Assembly: GCF_041296385.1 (NCBI RefSeq)
Contig: NW_027183804.1
Span: 186,001 to 250,000 of the forward strand
Source: Aphelocoma coerulescens
Lineage: Eukaryota > Chordata > Aves > Passeriformes > Corvidae
Length of the DNA: 64,000 nucleotides
Reading direction: 5' to 3'
Shown: positions 44,565 to 58,640 of the stretch, piece by piece
Position numbering within the stretch: the stretch's first letter is position 1
Layout: each line of letters begins with the position of its first letter
The notes under the pieces: generated by a model
Told to the model about the DNA's origin: nothing
The model's input: only the letters and a program-made list of their open reading frames with translations
Database searches by the model: none
Position numbers and translations under genes: made by a program

Positions 44565-45525
44565 GCCAACAATGAAAAGATTCGTCTTGCTTCCCCGCTA
44601 CGCGCAGGGTTACATCCTTTTATGTCTCCAAGAGGCAGCATGCACAGCGGAGCTCTTCCACCAACTGCTTCCACACGACTGGGGCCGCGCCAGCCAAGCG
44701 CTTTTTGCCGGGCACTGTCAGCGCTCATGGAAACAACCACACGACGGCGCTGCAGACTTGCAAAAGAAGGCCAAGCACCTGGCCCAGCTCGAAACCACCC
44801 CAAGGGCAGACAGAGGCAACTTGCAAACGGCCCTGCACTCAAATCAACGGTGTCAGGACAAAAAGGTTGCCCTCATCTTCCCCTTCCAAGAGCACACTCT
44901 TCTTTACACCACACCTCTTTGGCCCATACAAATCTTTTCCCTCTCGCAGATTCCGCCCACCAACTTGAAACCATCTGGCAAAAACAGGGCTCAAAACAGT
45001 GCCAGCTGAGGAAGATCTTGCTGCCTACAACTTCACCTGCACCCCTCAAACTAGCAGCACACACGCTGTTCTCAGCACTCTCCTTCTCAGCTCTAGGTAC
45101 CATCCTAAGCCTTCCCTCTCCCAGAGTCAGGATCCAAAGGCAACGGCACCAGGGACTGCTCACACACTGAAGGCACCAGGACAAATAGCTTAAGAGCTTG
45201 GCCTTTGCATTCCCACTGACAGCTCAACAGCTCGAAGCCAGAGAGAGCTCTGCCTGTTGGGAAAAGCCTTTAAAATCCCTAGGAGTACCTGATGTGCACA
45301 TCCAAACCTGCCTTCCTTGCCAAAGAGAGCAACTACAAGCCCATCTCCAAAGAAACGGCATCCCCTCCTCCAAAATACAACACATCCAGCGACTGATCCG
45401 CCTCCAGTATTGAATATGTCCAACAATTGCCCCCACACGCACAGGGGCCAGAAGAGAAATGTCTTGCTGGACTATTCCTCCCCACAGTACCTTAACATCT
45501 GCTCCAGCAACACTGGCACTATGTC
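44565..45525. other. Unidentified arm segment, copy in A3
   Basis: This is a direct copy of 5331-6289 without the A1-specific 2 bp deletion. No recognisable gene was found. Confidence 0.6.
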
Positions 45526-46666
45526 CTTGCCTTCCCAAGGAAAGGCACTCCGAGTCTCTTGGCCTTGCCTTGTCTAGTTCTTCTTAAGGTACCCTTGCTC
45601 TGCTTCCTTTGCCTGCGTCTGCCTTGCCTCGCACTGCCTACAACTTGCTGGCTTTGCTTTGCCCGGCCTACCACTCTTTCCCTTGCCTTCCATGCAGGCA
45701 AGGCGCTGCAAACCGAGTGCAGGCAATTGTGGGCAAGTCAAGGGAGAGGTAGGCAAGGCCAGAGCAGTGAGGGGAAAGCAAATGGAGTGGTAGGCAAGAG
45801 AAGGTCCAGAAGTTAGAGGCAAGGCTGGCTGTAGGAAGGAAGGGCCACTGATGGGAAGGCCAGGCAGAAACAGGAAGGGCTCAGCAAGCCAAGGCCCTGG
45901 AGGAAAACAGTAGGCAGGTCATGTGCTGGGCATGGCCGTGCAAAGGAATGCAAGGCTCCAGAGGGCTAGCAGGGCAAGGCAAGGCAACTGTTGTGTTGCC
46001 AAGGCAAGGCCAGGCAAGGCAGGTGAGAAGTACATTCAAGGACTGCTGGTACACAAAAGTGGCCAGGACCAAGTGCTCTGTGTGGCCTTGATCCCGCGGG
46101 GGTCATCTCTCCTCTGTACCTAAAAGACTTGAGCTACCTGCTTTCCCTTGTATGCAAAAGAACTCTCTTTCTGGTCCCCGAGTTCAAGGGCAAAATGTGA
46201 ATTGCCCCTCCAAGGTTCAAGACATGCAAGGATTGCTCCCAGACAAAGGCTGCCCACAGAGATGAGTGTGGCAACATGCGTCCTCCCCTGGTCTTCCTCT
46301 CATGGGATCCTGAAACACCGGAGATGCTTGAGAGCTTTGAGATTCCTCGGAGGAGCAGAAAGGGCAGGGCAAGGCCCAGAAATGTCATTGAAAAGGGGTG
46401 TTGAATTCCAGGTGGGGGAGGGGTGAGCAAGGTCATGCAAGGCAAGGGAGGGGTTCAAGGGCAAGGCAAGGCAAGTGGTGGCTTTGCGAGGCGAGGCAAG
46501 GCAATGAGGGTCCTAGAAGGAAAAGGAAAGATGAGGCCAGACCTAGACGAATGTGAAAGGAAGTCAGGTGGGGGATGGGTGAGCAAGTCAGTGCAAGGCA
46601 GGGGAGAAAAGGCAGGTTGAGGGAAGGCTACAGAGGGGGCAGCAAGGAAATGCAAGGCATGGGGAA
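45526..46666. repeat. GGCAAGG-rich minisatellite with strand switch, A3
   Basis: This is a direct copy of 6290-7430, with the hairpin switch at about 45681-45703. Confidence 0.85.
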
Positions 46667-46766
46667 GCATGCGAGGAGTGGGTGCTGCCAGCCGGTGGGG
46701 ATGGCAGGGGCGGGGCCACTGCAAGTAGCATGGTGGGGATGTGGAGGGGGTGTTAGTATGCGGGAG

Positions 46767-46785
46767 GTGTGTGTGTGTGTGTGTG
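46767..46785 (+). repeat. (GT)n microsatellite, A3
   Basis: The tract is 19 bp here, one dinucleotide shorter than in A1 and A2. Confidence 0.95.
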
Positions 46786-46889
46786 CAGTGGAGTGCAGGG
46801 TAAGTGCAGGTGTGTGTGTGCGTATACGGGGGTTTTGTGCCAGGTGCTGTGCCGGGGAGAGCCGTTCCACCGCAAGGAAGGTGTGGGAG

Positions 46890-47331
46890 TGAAAGGAGTA
46901 AGATAGATGTGTCTTTACAAAGAGACCGTGTCAATCTCTCCTTAGACAAGGCTAGGAATTTACAGGGGGGGAAGTAACAGAAGAAAGTATTCGTTCTAGA
47001 AACTGTTACTAATCAACAGAGACTGTTGCTCAGCCAAGGCCCTGCTAAATTCCTGAACCTAGAGCAAGGCAGCAAAGACTTCCCAGCATTAGGAATAGTT
47101 TGGTTTTCTTCCTTTTCCATTCCAAAAGGGGAGTGCATATTAGAGGGGGGCGTAGAGTAGGCAGTTCCGGAAGTCTGTAATTCCCGAGTACCTCAGAGGG
47201 TGCTGTTGCCAGGAACTTAACATCAGAAGGGGGCTGCTTCCCGCAATCATTTGAGAGACTCCATGGCAAAAGCCCCATGGCCTCTCCCTGGAGTTGAAGA
47301 ATGTTACAGGACTCCTCTGTCTCCTTTTTGG
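46890..47331 (+). repeat. ERV-a 5' LTR, A3
   Basis: Direct copy of 7656-8097. Confidence 0.78.
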
Positions 47332-48444
47332 TGGATGAAGAAACTCAGAAAGCCACACTTCTGCCAGAACTCTCCAAGATGCCCCCTTTGCTCCCCGTGA
47401 CTCCATCACTGCCCAGGAAGCTGTCTTTTCTACCGCAGCAGTTTGACATACAGTTAAAAGTCGCGTGGCAGAGAAAAAAGGCAAGAATTGGTTTCCAAGG
47501 GATGGCAAACAAGAGATACCAGAACCTTTGGCCCTACCAATATTAAAGCAACTCCATTAAGAGAGTTCTTGCACTTCCTGAGGATTGGCAGAAGCCTATC
47601 TCATGATGTATGTTGCTGGGGGTCTTTTTAGACTGGCAAAAGGAGCTGTTGAAGGTTGCTTGATCTGTGCTAAAGCCAACAGCCAAGTTACAAAGTAACT
47701 TGCTAGAGGAGGGAGGCCTTGGGCTGCATGGCCCTTCCAAAGATGCCAGGTGGATTTTCCGGAGATGCCCCAAGTGGCAAGGCTTAATATCTTCTGGTAA
47801 TCGTATGTCAGCTAGCAAGGTGGCCAGAAGTATTTCCAACTACTTCAGTAATGACAGGATCTGTTCTTAAGGCATTTTTGGAACAAATCATTCCAAGATA
47901 CAGCATTGTAGAAGCAATAGATTCAGATAGGGGAACTCATTTTGCAGGAAAGATCCTTCAAGGGGTTTTGGCTTCTTTAGGAACACAATGGAACCTCCAT
48001 AGGCCCTGGCACCCCCAGAGCTCGGCTCGGGTAGAAAACAATGAAGAGAGAAATAAACACCTTTTGAAGCTGGTAATAGAAACCAAGATGCCATGGGTAG
48101 GGCTTTGGACATTGGCTTTGGTGAGAATGAGGGCCCAACCCAGAAGAGAGATTCAGTTATCTCCCTTTCAATCGTTGTTTGCAATTGCCCTCCTGGTAAG
48201 TCTCCACCCAGTGGGGGGGGTAGAGGCAAGTGATGCATTTTTAAAACCATCTGTGGCCAGGATCCTGCTTCTTGTGAAACCCCTTCAACAGGAAACTCAG
48301 CTGGCGCAAGCCCGGCCTTTGGACTTTGCTGCTTTTAACATCCAACCAGGAGATAGAGTCCTAATTAAGGAGTAGAAAGAAGCGCCAGTGCTGGTGAAAT
48401 GGCGTGGCCCATTCCAAGTGTCACTGACCACAGAAAACAGCCGT
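47332..48444 (+). pseudogene. pol: ERV-a pol remnant, A3
   Basis: Direct copy of the integrase relic. Its 174-codon open stretch (47851-48375) is identical in translation to that of A1, with SDRGTHF and HPQSSARVEN retained. Confidence 0.78.
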
Positions 48445-48823
48445 CAAGTAAGCTGAACACAGGTGAACCCGTCACTCTCGGGTCAAGGTCTCTGAAGCCT
48501 CAGAGATTTGCACATCTCAGCTGGAGGAGAAGGCCGGGAGGCCGTGACTGACACTCTGCAGGAGTGGGCCGGAGCAGTAGGCAGTGCTTCGACATCGGAA
48601 GAAGCCCCGCAGTCCTACCTTCAGACCGTCTGCTGAAATAGACTGTAAAGGCATCCCTCCTCTAGAATCTCCACTCACTTGGGGGCTAATACTTGTGGCC
48701 ATTTTGTTACGTTAAGTGGTTTCTGTGTCTTCAATTGCCACAGGTGCTGCAGAAGACAAGGGGAAAATTAGACTAGCTAATTAGATGACACTATTAAAAC
48801 ATTTTCCTTACTAATTCTACTTT

Positions 48824-50390
48824 GATATGGTCAGCTGAGTTTAGGCCAGGAGTGGGAGAATCAATTTGCAGCCTTAGGAGAAGAAGTAGCAAAAGTTTTT
48901 AACCTTAGCAATTGCTGGCTCTGTGGAAGGCCAGGAGGATCTGAAGAGTGGCCATAGTTGGCTAGCCCAGCTGAACCTAAATGGTGGGTCAGTGTGAGGG
49001 CCCACAGTGGGATGGGATTTGGGGCCAAAGAAGGAAGTTCACGGCCACTTCATTCTTCTCCAACAGGCACTTATTGCCTAATAGGATAGGGCGTGTCTAT
49101 GTAGGAAAAGGCAATTGTCAATTGACTTTCCCTCTGGGCTTGAACAACTGGGTTTGGACCCCCAATTGCCCTCCTTCCAATTGTTCCAAATATCAAGGCA
49201 AATGCAATCAAATACCTGTTCGGCTCACTAACAGTAGCTGCGTAAGGCGTTCTTATCACACTTACCAAAAATATTTGGAAGCCTGTAAAGCAATGGGGAG
49301 GGACAAGGGGTTTTTTTGACCACCTGTTTTTGAGCAGTCCCCACAAAAATTCCACAAGTAGAAGACATGTTGTTTGTGATTATCAGTGGGAATGGCCACA
49401 CCGGATTGGAACTCAAAGCCTTTTAGTGAGTTCTGCTCCAAATCCAACCAAGCAGCTTGCAGATGTAAATGTAGGTGGGAACCCTGTGCGGGAGCTTGGA
49501 AATGCAAATGCTGGGACCCTTATGGTGGGGCAACTCTTGTTGGAGGACCGTTAGGCCCGGGAATCCTGCTGTATTTTGAGCCACCAATTGATGACCATGG
49601 GTAGGTTCCTTTGCTAATGGAACACGGGCTTTGAAAGGACAGTATTGGATTTGTGGCCAACATGCTTAGCTCAGGTTACCTCCAAACTGGTCAGGGATAT
49701 GGTATATTTAGTAGACTGTTGTTCTTTTTGCTACTACAAGTTCTGGGAAATCGCTTAGGAATCAAAATCTGTGATGATTTAATTAGAGAAAAGCAGTCAG
49801 CTGATGCAGCCCTGGCTGGAGGGAGCACCCCAAAACGGGGAAATGATGAACGGCCAACAGAACAAGTTACCCAACACGATGGACCAGCCCCTTGGAAACC
49901 TAAGGAATTAATCCCAGATGCCTGGGAACCCATTTATCATTTGAAGGAGATAATTAGGTTACAAGCTGTCTCGGAAATAATTACCAACCAGCCAGCCACA
50001 GCGCTTGACCTTTTTGCTGAGCAACCCACTTAAATGAGGAAAGCGGTATTTCAACATTGGATGGTATTAGATTATCTGTTGGCAGAAGAAGGAGGAGTTT
50101 GTGGGAAATTAAATGACTCGAGCTGCTGTTTGCAAGCAGATGACAGCGGAAAAGTGGTCAAACAAATAACAAAGGAAATAACGTCAGCTCGTGGACCTGT
50201 CCAAATGTTGAAAGGATGGGAATGGGACATATTTTCATAGTTAACTGGCCAGCTCTGGGCTAAATGAATACGATTCCTCCTCTTACATGCTATCGCAATT
50301 CTCATCTTTTTACCATGCGTGACACCATGCTGGCGGCAGCTCTTTCAGCAGGTGCTCAAGGGGATGCCGCTAGCAGCCATGCCTACCTGA
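48824..50390 (+). pseudogene. env: ERV-a env remnant, A3
   Basis: Direct copy of 9590-11156 with the same disruptive stops. Confidence 0.78.
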
Positions 50391-50531
50391 TCCAGAAATG
50401 ACTACAAAAGGACAGAAAAGAATGTCACTGCAAATAATAGCAAAACCCAAGAAGACTCCAGAAGAAAAAATTAAATCCATGGTAATTAAGGTTTGTAAAG
50501 ACAAATACAGAGCAAATAAAAAGAGGAGGGA

Positions 50532-50999
50532 TTAAAAGGAATGAGATGGATGAGTCTTTACAAAGAGACCGTGTGAATCGGCCTGTAGACAAGGCTAGGA
50601 AGTTATGGCTAGTGAAGTAACAGAAGAAACTAGGAGTTCTCTAGAACTGTTACTAATCATCAGAGACTGTTGATTAATCAAGGCCGTGTTAAATTCCTGA
50701 ACCTAGAGCAAGGCAACAAAGACTTAAGAGCATTAGGAATGGGGTTCTTTTCTTTCTTCTCGATGCCAAGAGGGGGGTGCATATTAGAGGGGGGCGCATA
50801 GAGTAGGCAGTTCCGGAAGTCTGTATCTCCCGAATACCTCAGCCAGTGGGGAAAAGGAAGAGGGTGCTGTGGCCGGGAACTTGGCATCAAAAGGGGGCTG
50901 CATCCCGCAACCGTTTGACAGACGCCATGGGAAAAGCCCCATGGACTCTCCCTGTAGTCGAAGAATGTTGCAGGACTCCTCTGTCTCCTTTTCGGATAT
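50532..50999 (+). repeat. ERV-a 3' LTR, A3
   Basis: Direct copy of 11298-11765. Confidence 0.78.
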
Positions 51000-51023
51000 A
51001 AACCTCAGGCATCGTGGATTAAT

Positions 51024-51969
51024 TTTCCCTAACGGCAGCGACCTGCCGCGTGGTCTCCGTGCTCCTCTCCAGCCCCCCGGGACGTGTAAAATAGTTCCCA
51101 GCGGCTCCCACCGCGCGTTGCAGACGGCTGCGCGGCCCCGGGGCTGCCCGCAGTGCTCCCCTGCCCCGCCAGGGCTGCCCGCGGGCTGCGGAGCCGCCTC
51201 GCCACCGGCGCGGCCAGGGCTGGGGCCCTTCTCGGCAGCAGCCGAGGGGCTGCGGAGCGGGCGGCTGCCGGACGATCAGCTATTTTATGCCGCGCGGTGC
51301 TGCCGCCTCCATCTAGCTCTCCATCGCGCCGCCGCCCGCCGCCCGCCTGGCGCGCTCACGCTCGGCCGCGCTCGCCGCCCGCCCAGCCTCGCCGGAAGCT
51401 CTCCCGCCCGGGCTGTGCCCCGGCTCCGCCGGCAGCTCGGCAGGGCCCGGCCGCACGCGTGCTGCGTGGCTCGGAGCAGCCGCGTTGCGCCGCAGGCGAC
51501 GGGGAAGGCGGGGCGGGCCGGCGCCATCGTGGTAGCGCGAGGAGAGGAGCGCCCGGGCGGGGCGGCGAGCGGCGCGGCGGTGAGCGCTTCTGCTTCCTGT
51601 CGCTCGGCGGCCGCCCACGGCAGGTGCCGTGTGACCCCGCGGAGCGGCGGGGCCGGCCGGGCGGTGCGCGGCGAGGCTTTCGGCCAGCGGCGACCACAGC
51701 GAGAGGCTGCTGGCACTGCCCGTGCCGGTGGAGAGAGCGGGGATCCGAGGCCGGCCTTCCCCGGGCGACGAGGGGAGGCCGCCTTTGCCGCGCTGCCCTC
51801 CGTGCAGCATGTGGCCGATTCCGGCGAACCCGGGGTCTCCGCAGCGGCGCGGGCGGGAGGGAGTGGGGAGCGCGCTCGGTGCCGTGCCGGCCGCTCCCGG
51901 CCAGCGCTGCGCTGCGCCGAGGCGTTTTCCCGCCCGTCCTGGGAAGGACATAAGCGACACCGTAGTTGG
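51024..51969. promoter_or_regulatory. CpG island, A3
   Basis: Direct copy of 11790-12735, with a G in place of A at about 51235. The candidate minus-strand ATG is at 51527. Confidence 0.6.
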
Positions 51970-52000
51970 AGCTTAGCTGTCAGGGGGAACAACTTCTCTC

Positions 52001-52658
52001 TGTGAAAAACGAAGTTCACTCTCCTGTGAGAATTTAAAGGGGTTTAATATAAAGACAATAAGAGACACATCAAATAAAGCAACGGGGTAACAGCCAGTTG
52101 CCTTGGCGCTCTGCCAAGAGCACACCTGATGCCAGAGGTCAGTCCTTTTTATACCGTTTTTACTGTCTGTTCTTTATTCATATTAAAACTTTTCCTGGAG
52201 CTGTTCTGCATGGCCACTCCTTGGTTCCGCCTTTTTAGAGCGTGCCTAGTCTTCTGCCTTGTGGTTTTATTTCTCTTGATTCTTGGGGTTGGGCCCGCTA
52301 GGCAAGAGTCGATGGTAGGGTGGATTTCTTAATTCTCCAGACAGTCAGGGCTGATTGCAGCTTTGGGCCTCTTCGTCTCTCCGGGCAGAGTGGTGATAAA
52401 ATCTCCCGGACTCTCCTGGCCGCCCGTTCTCCGGGCGGAGTAGCCTTTGGGCCCTTTTGCTCCCTAGACAAAGTGTTGATTAGCAGCTTTTCGGGCCTCA
52501 TCCTCTGTTCGTTTGGAGGTTATCTTACGTGCTCACACTTGCTAACATTCTTGCTAAAAAGAGAGAAAACTACATCCACACAGCAGAAAGCATTTCTAAC
52601 GTTATATAATATCTACTTTATACTTTGCGAGAAGCTAATATAATATATGTTTATAACA
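52001..52658 (-). repeat. ERV-b 3' LTR, A3
   Basis: Direct copy of 12767-13424. Confidence 0.92.
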
Positions 52659-52675
52659 ATCCCCCCTTTTCTATT

Positions 52676-54554
52676 TTATAAATCATTTGGCTTGAGCAAT
52701 AATTCTTTTTTCTTGGCTTCTAATGTCTGTTCGTTCTTTTCACAGATCAATTTGGCTTCTTCAAGAGGGTCTTTTGTATCACTTTGTCTTTTTAATACCA
52801 TAATTTTTTGTGCTGTTCCAGACATAGCCAACTTTGGGTCAGTAGGCATTGCCACAACTTGCATGCCTTGAACTATGCTGGTGATTAGCCGAATAAAGCA
52901 GGGGATCAAGCAAGGGAGAAATATTAGACTAGCTGTAGCACATAAGAGGAAGAAACCTAGCTTCTTCCACCATTCTTTCCCCAATATGCCATCCCACCAG
53001 TTAGCAGACATCATTGATTCCCATTTTTGGACTGGTACATGGGCTATTTTTCTGATTTGGTTGGCCATATCTAGAACGGCATCCCCATTGTCATCAATTT
53101 TTAAACAACAGTCCGATGTATTGAACTTCCTGCACACACCGCCTTCTTCGGCCAGTAAATAGTCTAAAGCCAGCCTATTTTGATGTATTGCAGCTCTGGT
53201 TTGGCGTTGCTGGCTGACTATTAATTCCATAGCCCCAGCTGTTTCATTGGTTATGATTTCTACAAGAGCTTGGAGTCTGATGATACGATTCAGCATGTAA
53301 ATTGGGGTCTGATATCCCCAGCTTCCATCTTGTGCTTAGGTAGCTGGCCCATCTGTTTCTAATATTCGTTCAGGGGGCCATTCCTCATCTTTCCATTTTT
53401 GGAATCCTCCAATTAAATCTCTTTTCTTTCTTTTGAAGTCTTCATAGAGAGGTATACCTAATTGATCTCCCACTGGTTCTGGGAAAAGGAAAAACCCTGG
53501 TTGAATGATTCTTAGTGTACAACTCCCTTTCCAATGTGAAGGGAGTCTTGGGGATGCCCTTTTCCCACATATCCAAAAGAAGCCATCTGGTGCTTTCCAA
53601 TAATCACCTTCTTGTTGATTTATATTCTCCCCAAATTTGGCTATTTCTGGGATTCCAAAATAAGGATTTTTCCTCGTGTCATTACACGGAAAGAGTCCAA
53701 CTTCATGATCATATACACAGTCTTTTCCTTTTTTCTGGGCTCAATACCAAGTTGGTTTTTCTGGGACCCACCACCTTGAAGTTTTGTTACTCACTTTATA
53801 GCTTTTACAGGGAGTGTTTCCTACTTCATTAAGAAAGTTTATCCCAGTTCGCCAGAGGCATTCTTCCCCTATCACTGTTGAACTTAAAATCCACCCCTCA
53901 GGTCGGTTCCCCCCTCTTATATTTGTCCGGTTCCATTTAAGGAGTTCTACCGGGCCTACGCTGCTACCTTTCCGTGGCCATTCTTCTGTCATTAAAGCTC
54001 CTCCACAGACCCAACAGTTGGTTATGTTAAGTTCTTTACCTATCCTCTCCCCCAATTCCACAAACAGGTTTTTTCCTAACCTTGGGGTTTTTTCCTCTTT
54101 GTTGTTTGAGCTTTGCATACAGGTCCTGGCGTGGTGAGGTGAATATAGGGCGAGGTTGCTGTGCTGGCTTTGTATCTTTACTTACCACTTGCTCTTTTAC
54201 CAAATCTTGGACTGTTCCCCTGGTGGCAGCTGTGGAGCAAATCTATTTTTCTCCTTTTGGACAATTGCTTCTTAGTCTGTTTCCACTTGTTCCTAAATTT
54301 TCTGTAATCCAATATTTTTCTCCTTTATGCATGCAAATACCTAATTTGGATGAGTCATAACAGTGACTGTTGGTATGGGTATGAGTAATAAGAAAGAAGC
54401 CCCGGTGTCTTTCCATGTAGAGCTTTCGATAGCATTTGTAACATGGTCTTGCCGGTGTCCCAAAAGGGACCAGGAGAAGTGACAAAAGAAGGAATAACAG
54501 AGGTCCGGCATGGCTTATACTCCCACCTCCCTTGCCTATGAGGTTGCAACCCAT
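52676..54554 (-). pseudogene. env: ERV-b env (broken), A3
   Basis: Direct copy of the env pseudogene at 13442-15320, with the leader at 54554, the CXXC-bearing SU frame from 54118, TM from 53296 and the same stops. One substitution near 53688 lies in SU. Confidence 0.85.
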
Positions 54555-55260
54555 AGCAGGTGTATTGGATCTTCTCGGTGGCGAGTACAGTGGCCGACCC
54601 GGTCTTGCCCTCTATTTCCTTGTCACTTCCTTTGTAGCTTTTAGGCAAATTTCTTTTGGCACCTTTTTAACTGTAGTATCTTATCGTATCTTAGGTGTTT
54701 CCCATTCAACAGGCACTAGTAATTCCCATCTGCAGAGCAAAGTTATTGCTTTTGTTGCTTATGATTTTGTCTGGATAGGGGGTTGATTTTGTGCTTGACA
54801 CCCTTTACAACTAGGGTGTCGATGGTGTGAAATGCCAATTTCCCTCTAGATTAATTACTTATATTTGACGTGGTTGGCATGCCCCGTGTTAGAATGATTC
54901 AAACAGGGTATATGATGTGGCACTGATGGAAGTTGTGATTCTCCCCCTTCTTAATACAAATCACAGGCTAGAATCAGAACATGAGAGTTCCCTGTTTGAT
55001 CCAGTCCCAACCCTTCCTGTTTGAAGTGAGAATATTCTTCTCCACGATGTCCCAGAATTTGTCCAGGGGCCACTGATATAAATTTGGCTTTTACTTCTCA
55101 GTTAGGTGTGATTCTTTGCATATCCCTTGGATTATTTAGATTGTTCTAGCTCATTGCCACCTGGTCTCCGTTTAAGAATCAATTTGGTATCACCTGGTTT
55201 GGATATTACAGTCCACTCTTCAGGTTCTTTTACAGGTCCTTTGATTCTGCTGGCATGGAT

Positions 55261-58200
55261 CTACCCTCGTTCCTTGGTCTGGATTGCGGCCTCAGTCATC
55301 AGCAGTACCTGAAAAGGACCCTCCCATTGTGGAGTCAAAGATTGTTCTTTCCATGTTTTTACTAGTACCCATTCCCCTGAATGGATATTATGAATTTTGA
55401 ACTCCAAAGCTGTGGTTTGAGGGATCATTCCTTTCAGCCGCAAATTTTCAAGTGTTCTGGCAATTGCGGTGACATATTTTTTGACACTTACTTCTCCTAC
55501 TTCATAAGTGGCTGTTTCATGTTGAGCAGTAAGGAAGGGTAATCCGAACATCATCTCATAAGGAGACACTCCCAGGTCTGACCTGGGCTGTGTTCGGCCT
55601 CTCAACAGAGCCAAAGGTAAGCATTTTACCCATGACATTTGAGTTTCAATCATTAATTTTGTTAAAGTTTTTTTCAAAGTCTGGTTCACTCTTTCTACTT
55701 GGCCTGAACTTTGTGGGTGCCAGGGGGTATGTAATTCCCATTTTATTCCCAAGGCTTGAGTTATTTGTTGTAAGACTTTGGATGTAAAATGTGTTCTTCT
55801 ATCTGAGTTTATTTTATTAACCATTCCATATCTGGGAATAATTTGTTCCAGAAGGGTTTTGCATACTATGTTAGCTGTAGCTCTAGTAGCAGGAACTGCT
55901 TCTACCCAACAAGTTAGGTGGTCTGCTATTACTAATAGGAACTTCCATCTCTGTACTTGAGGAAGTTTAGTGAAATCTACTTGGATACTTTGGAATGGTC
56001 GCAGAGCTAACTCACGGCCTCCTAATGTTGTTTTTCTCATTATTTTCCTAGTCACTCTTTGGCAAGTTCTACAGTTCCCAGTTATTTGTTTTGCTACCCC
56101 AAAGATTCCAATACACCCATAATTTTTTAGAAAATGATCACACAAGCTAGCTTGAGTACCCCAATGAGTTTTTTGATGCATATCTTCTAATATTCTCTTA
56201 GTGAGTGGCTTATTAAGTAACTGTCTCCCATCAGGAAGTTTCCGTTTTCCAGATTGATCTTGTTCTCCCCCTATCTTAAATAATTCTTTTTCTTCTTCTT
56301 TACTAAATTTGGGGATTTCCAATTCTCCCCTTTCTGGGGTCAGGATTAACAGAATTGGTTCAGTCCCATTTTCTGCTGCATCTTTGGCTTCTTGGTCTGC
56401 TAGGTTATTCCCTCTTATTTCTGGGGTCATCCCTTCTTGGTGTCCTTTGATATGCACTACGGCTATTTCTTCAGGCAATTTTAATGCTTCCAACACTTCT
56501 GAAATCAGGCCTTCATGTATCAGTTCTTTCCCCTTTGAATTTAGTAAACCCCTTTCTTCCCAGATCTTTCCAAAGGTATGTACTTTGAATCAGTATAGAC
56601 GGTCCCCTTTTTGTGTGCTAAATGCTCCAGTGCTCTCTTTAGAGCGTATAATTCACAAGACTGCGCCGACCAATTTGAAGGTAGTTTTCCTGTTTCGATG
56701 GCCTGCATATTTATCCCATCGACTAAGGCATATCTTGACATTCTTTTTCCTTGCAAGCATCTGGATGAACCATCCACATATATTCTTTCCTCTTCTAAGA
56801 GGGCTTGTTCAGCTAGATCTTCTCGAACTTTTGTTTGGTATTGAGTAATTTCTAAGCAATCATGTGCCAGGTCATCTTTTGGTTCTCCATACAGGAATTG
56901 GGCCGGATTGAGGCTTTTGCTTGCTTCTATAGTTAGATCATTACTGTCAATCAGAATTGCTTCATATTTTAATAGCCTGGAGTCTGTTAACCATTTTTCA
57001 GCTTTTTGATTTAGCACATTTCGGACCGCATGGGGTGTGTATACAATCAGTTTACTTCCAAAGGTGAGCTTACGGCTCTCCTCCACCAAAATAGCGGTAG
57101 CTGCTATGGCTTGAATGCATACTGGCCAGCCACGGCTTACTGGGTCCAATAGTTTAGCTAAATAAGCTATTGGTCTTCTCACCCCTCCCCATTCCTGGAC
57201 TAATACACCATGAGCTACTCCATTTTCTGCATTCACATATAAATGAAAGGGTTTTTCTAGTGAGGGTAAGCTTAGGGCTGGTACCGAGGCTAGTTTCAAC
57301 TTCAGTTTTTCTAATTTATTATCATCATCATCTTTGGTCCATTGTATATTGTCTCCCCCTGTTAATTTTTCATATAAAAATTTTACTGCTTGTGTATATC
57401 TTTCAATCCATAATCTGCAATATCCCAGTAGCCCCAGCAGTCTCCTAACCTCCTTTTTTGAAGAGGGAGGAGGGAGGGATAAAATCCCTGTAATTGTTTC
57501 AGGACTTAGTTGTCAGCTACCTTTGCTTATCAGGTGGCCGAGATATTTTACTTCTGATTCCACAAACTGTAATTTCCTTTTTGATGCCTTTAGTCCCTTT
57601 TTCCCAAGAAAATTTAGAAGCTTTATGGTAGCTCCTTTAACTTTCATTTCATCTTCTCCTGATATTAGAAGGTCATCTCCATATTGGATAAATTGTATTC
57701 CTGGGGGAGTGGGGAAGGTTTGTAGTATTTCTCCCAAGGCTTGCCCAAATAAATTTGGGGCCTCACAATAGCCCTGTGGCAGTTTAGTCCACCTCAACTG
57801 GTTCTTTTTCCCTGTGTTTGGATCTTCCCATTCAAAGGCAAAAATATTTCGGCTTTCCTCTGCCAGTGGGCAGGCCCAAAAGGCATTTTTAAGATCTACC
57901 ACACTAAACCACTGATGTTGAGGTGGAATTTTGCTTAAAAGAGTGCAGGGATTAGGAACCATAGGGTAGCAGGCCCGTGTTCTTTTGTTTACTTCTCTTA
58001 AATCTTGCACTAATTTATAATTTCCATCAGATTTCTTTACTGGGAGAATAGGGCTATTATGAGGGGATTTACAAGGTTCTAGTGTCCCATCCTTTATTAA
58101 TTCTTCTATCACTGGTTTTAAGCCTTTTCTCCCTTCTAAAGATATAGGGTACTGATGTACACAAATGGGACCTTCTTCTTTTTCAATTGTGACCCTTATG

Positions 58201-58640
58201 GGGTCAAGATCTAGTCCACCCCTATTCCCTTCCCTAGCCCAAACCTCTCTGTTAATTTTGCTTTCATCTTCTTGGCTAAGTTTAAACACTTTGGCCGTCA
58301 TTTTCCCTTCTTCTGGTATGACTCCAATCCCCAGTTGGATTTGTAAATCCCTTCCCAATAAATTGCTGCCAGCCTCAGGAGCTAACAAAGCATCCCCTAT
58401 CCCTATTTTTGTTTCCCCTTCAATAACCACATCTTTAATGACAGAGACCTTAAATCCTTCCCCCTTTGCTCCTGTTACTTTTACCATATCATTACTCCCT
58501 TTTGGAATATTCATCACACAAGTCTTTTCTGCCCCAGTGTCAACTATAAATTCCAATACTTCCTCTTCGGGGCCTACTTTTAAAGTTATCAAAGGCTCCA
58601 GATGGTATTTATCCCCCCAAAAATAGAGCCCATGATTTCC
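55261..58640 (-). pseudogene. pol: ERV-b pro-pol (broken), A3
   Basis: Direct copy of 16027-19406. YGDD, the TGA after RT, the RNase H frameshift and the Arg-substituted SDRRTHF in integrase are all shared, so these lesions predate the amplicon duplication. A G-to-A change at about 57501 is copy-specific. Confidence 0.92.

Larger units (their letters stand above)
46890..50999 (+). mobile_element. ERV-a provirus, A3
   Basis: A direct copy of 7656-11765 at +39234, with only isolated substitutions (for example near 48429 and 48992). Confidence 0.85.
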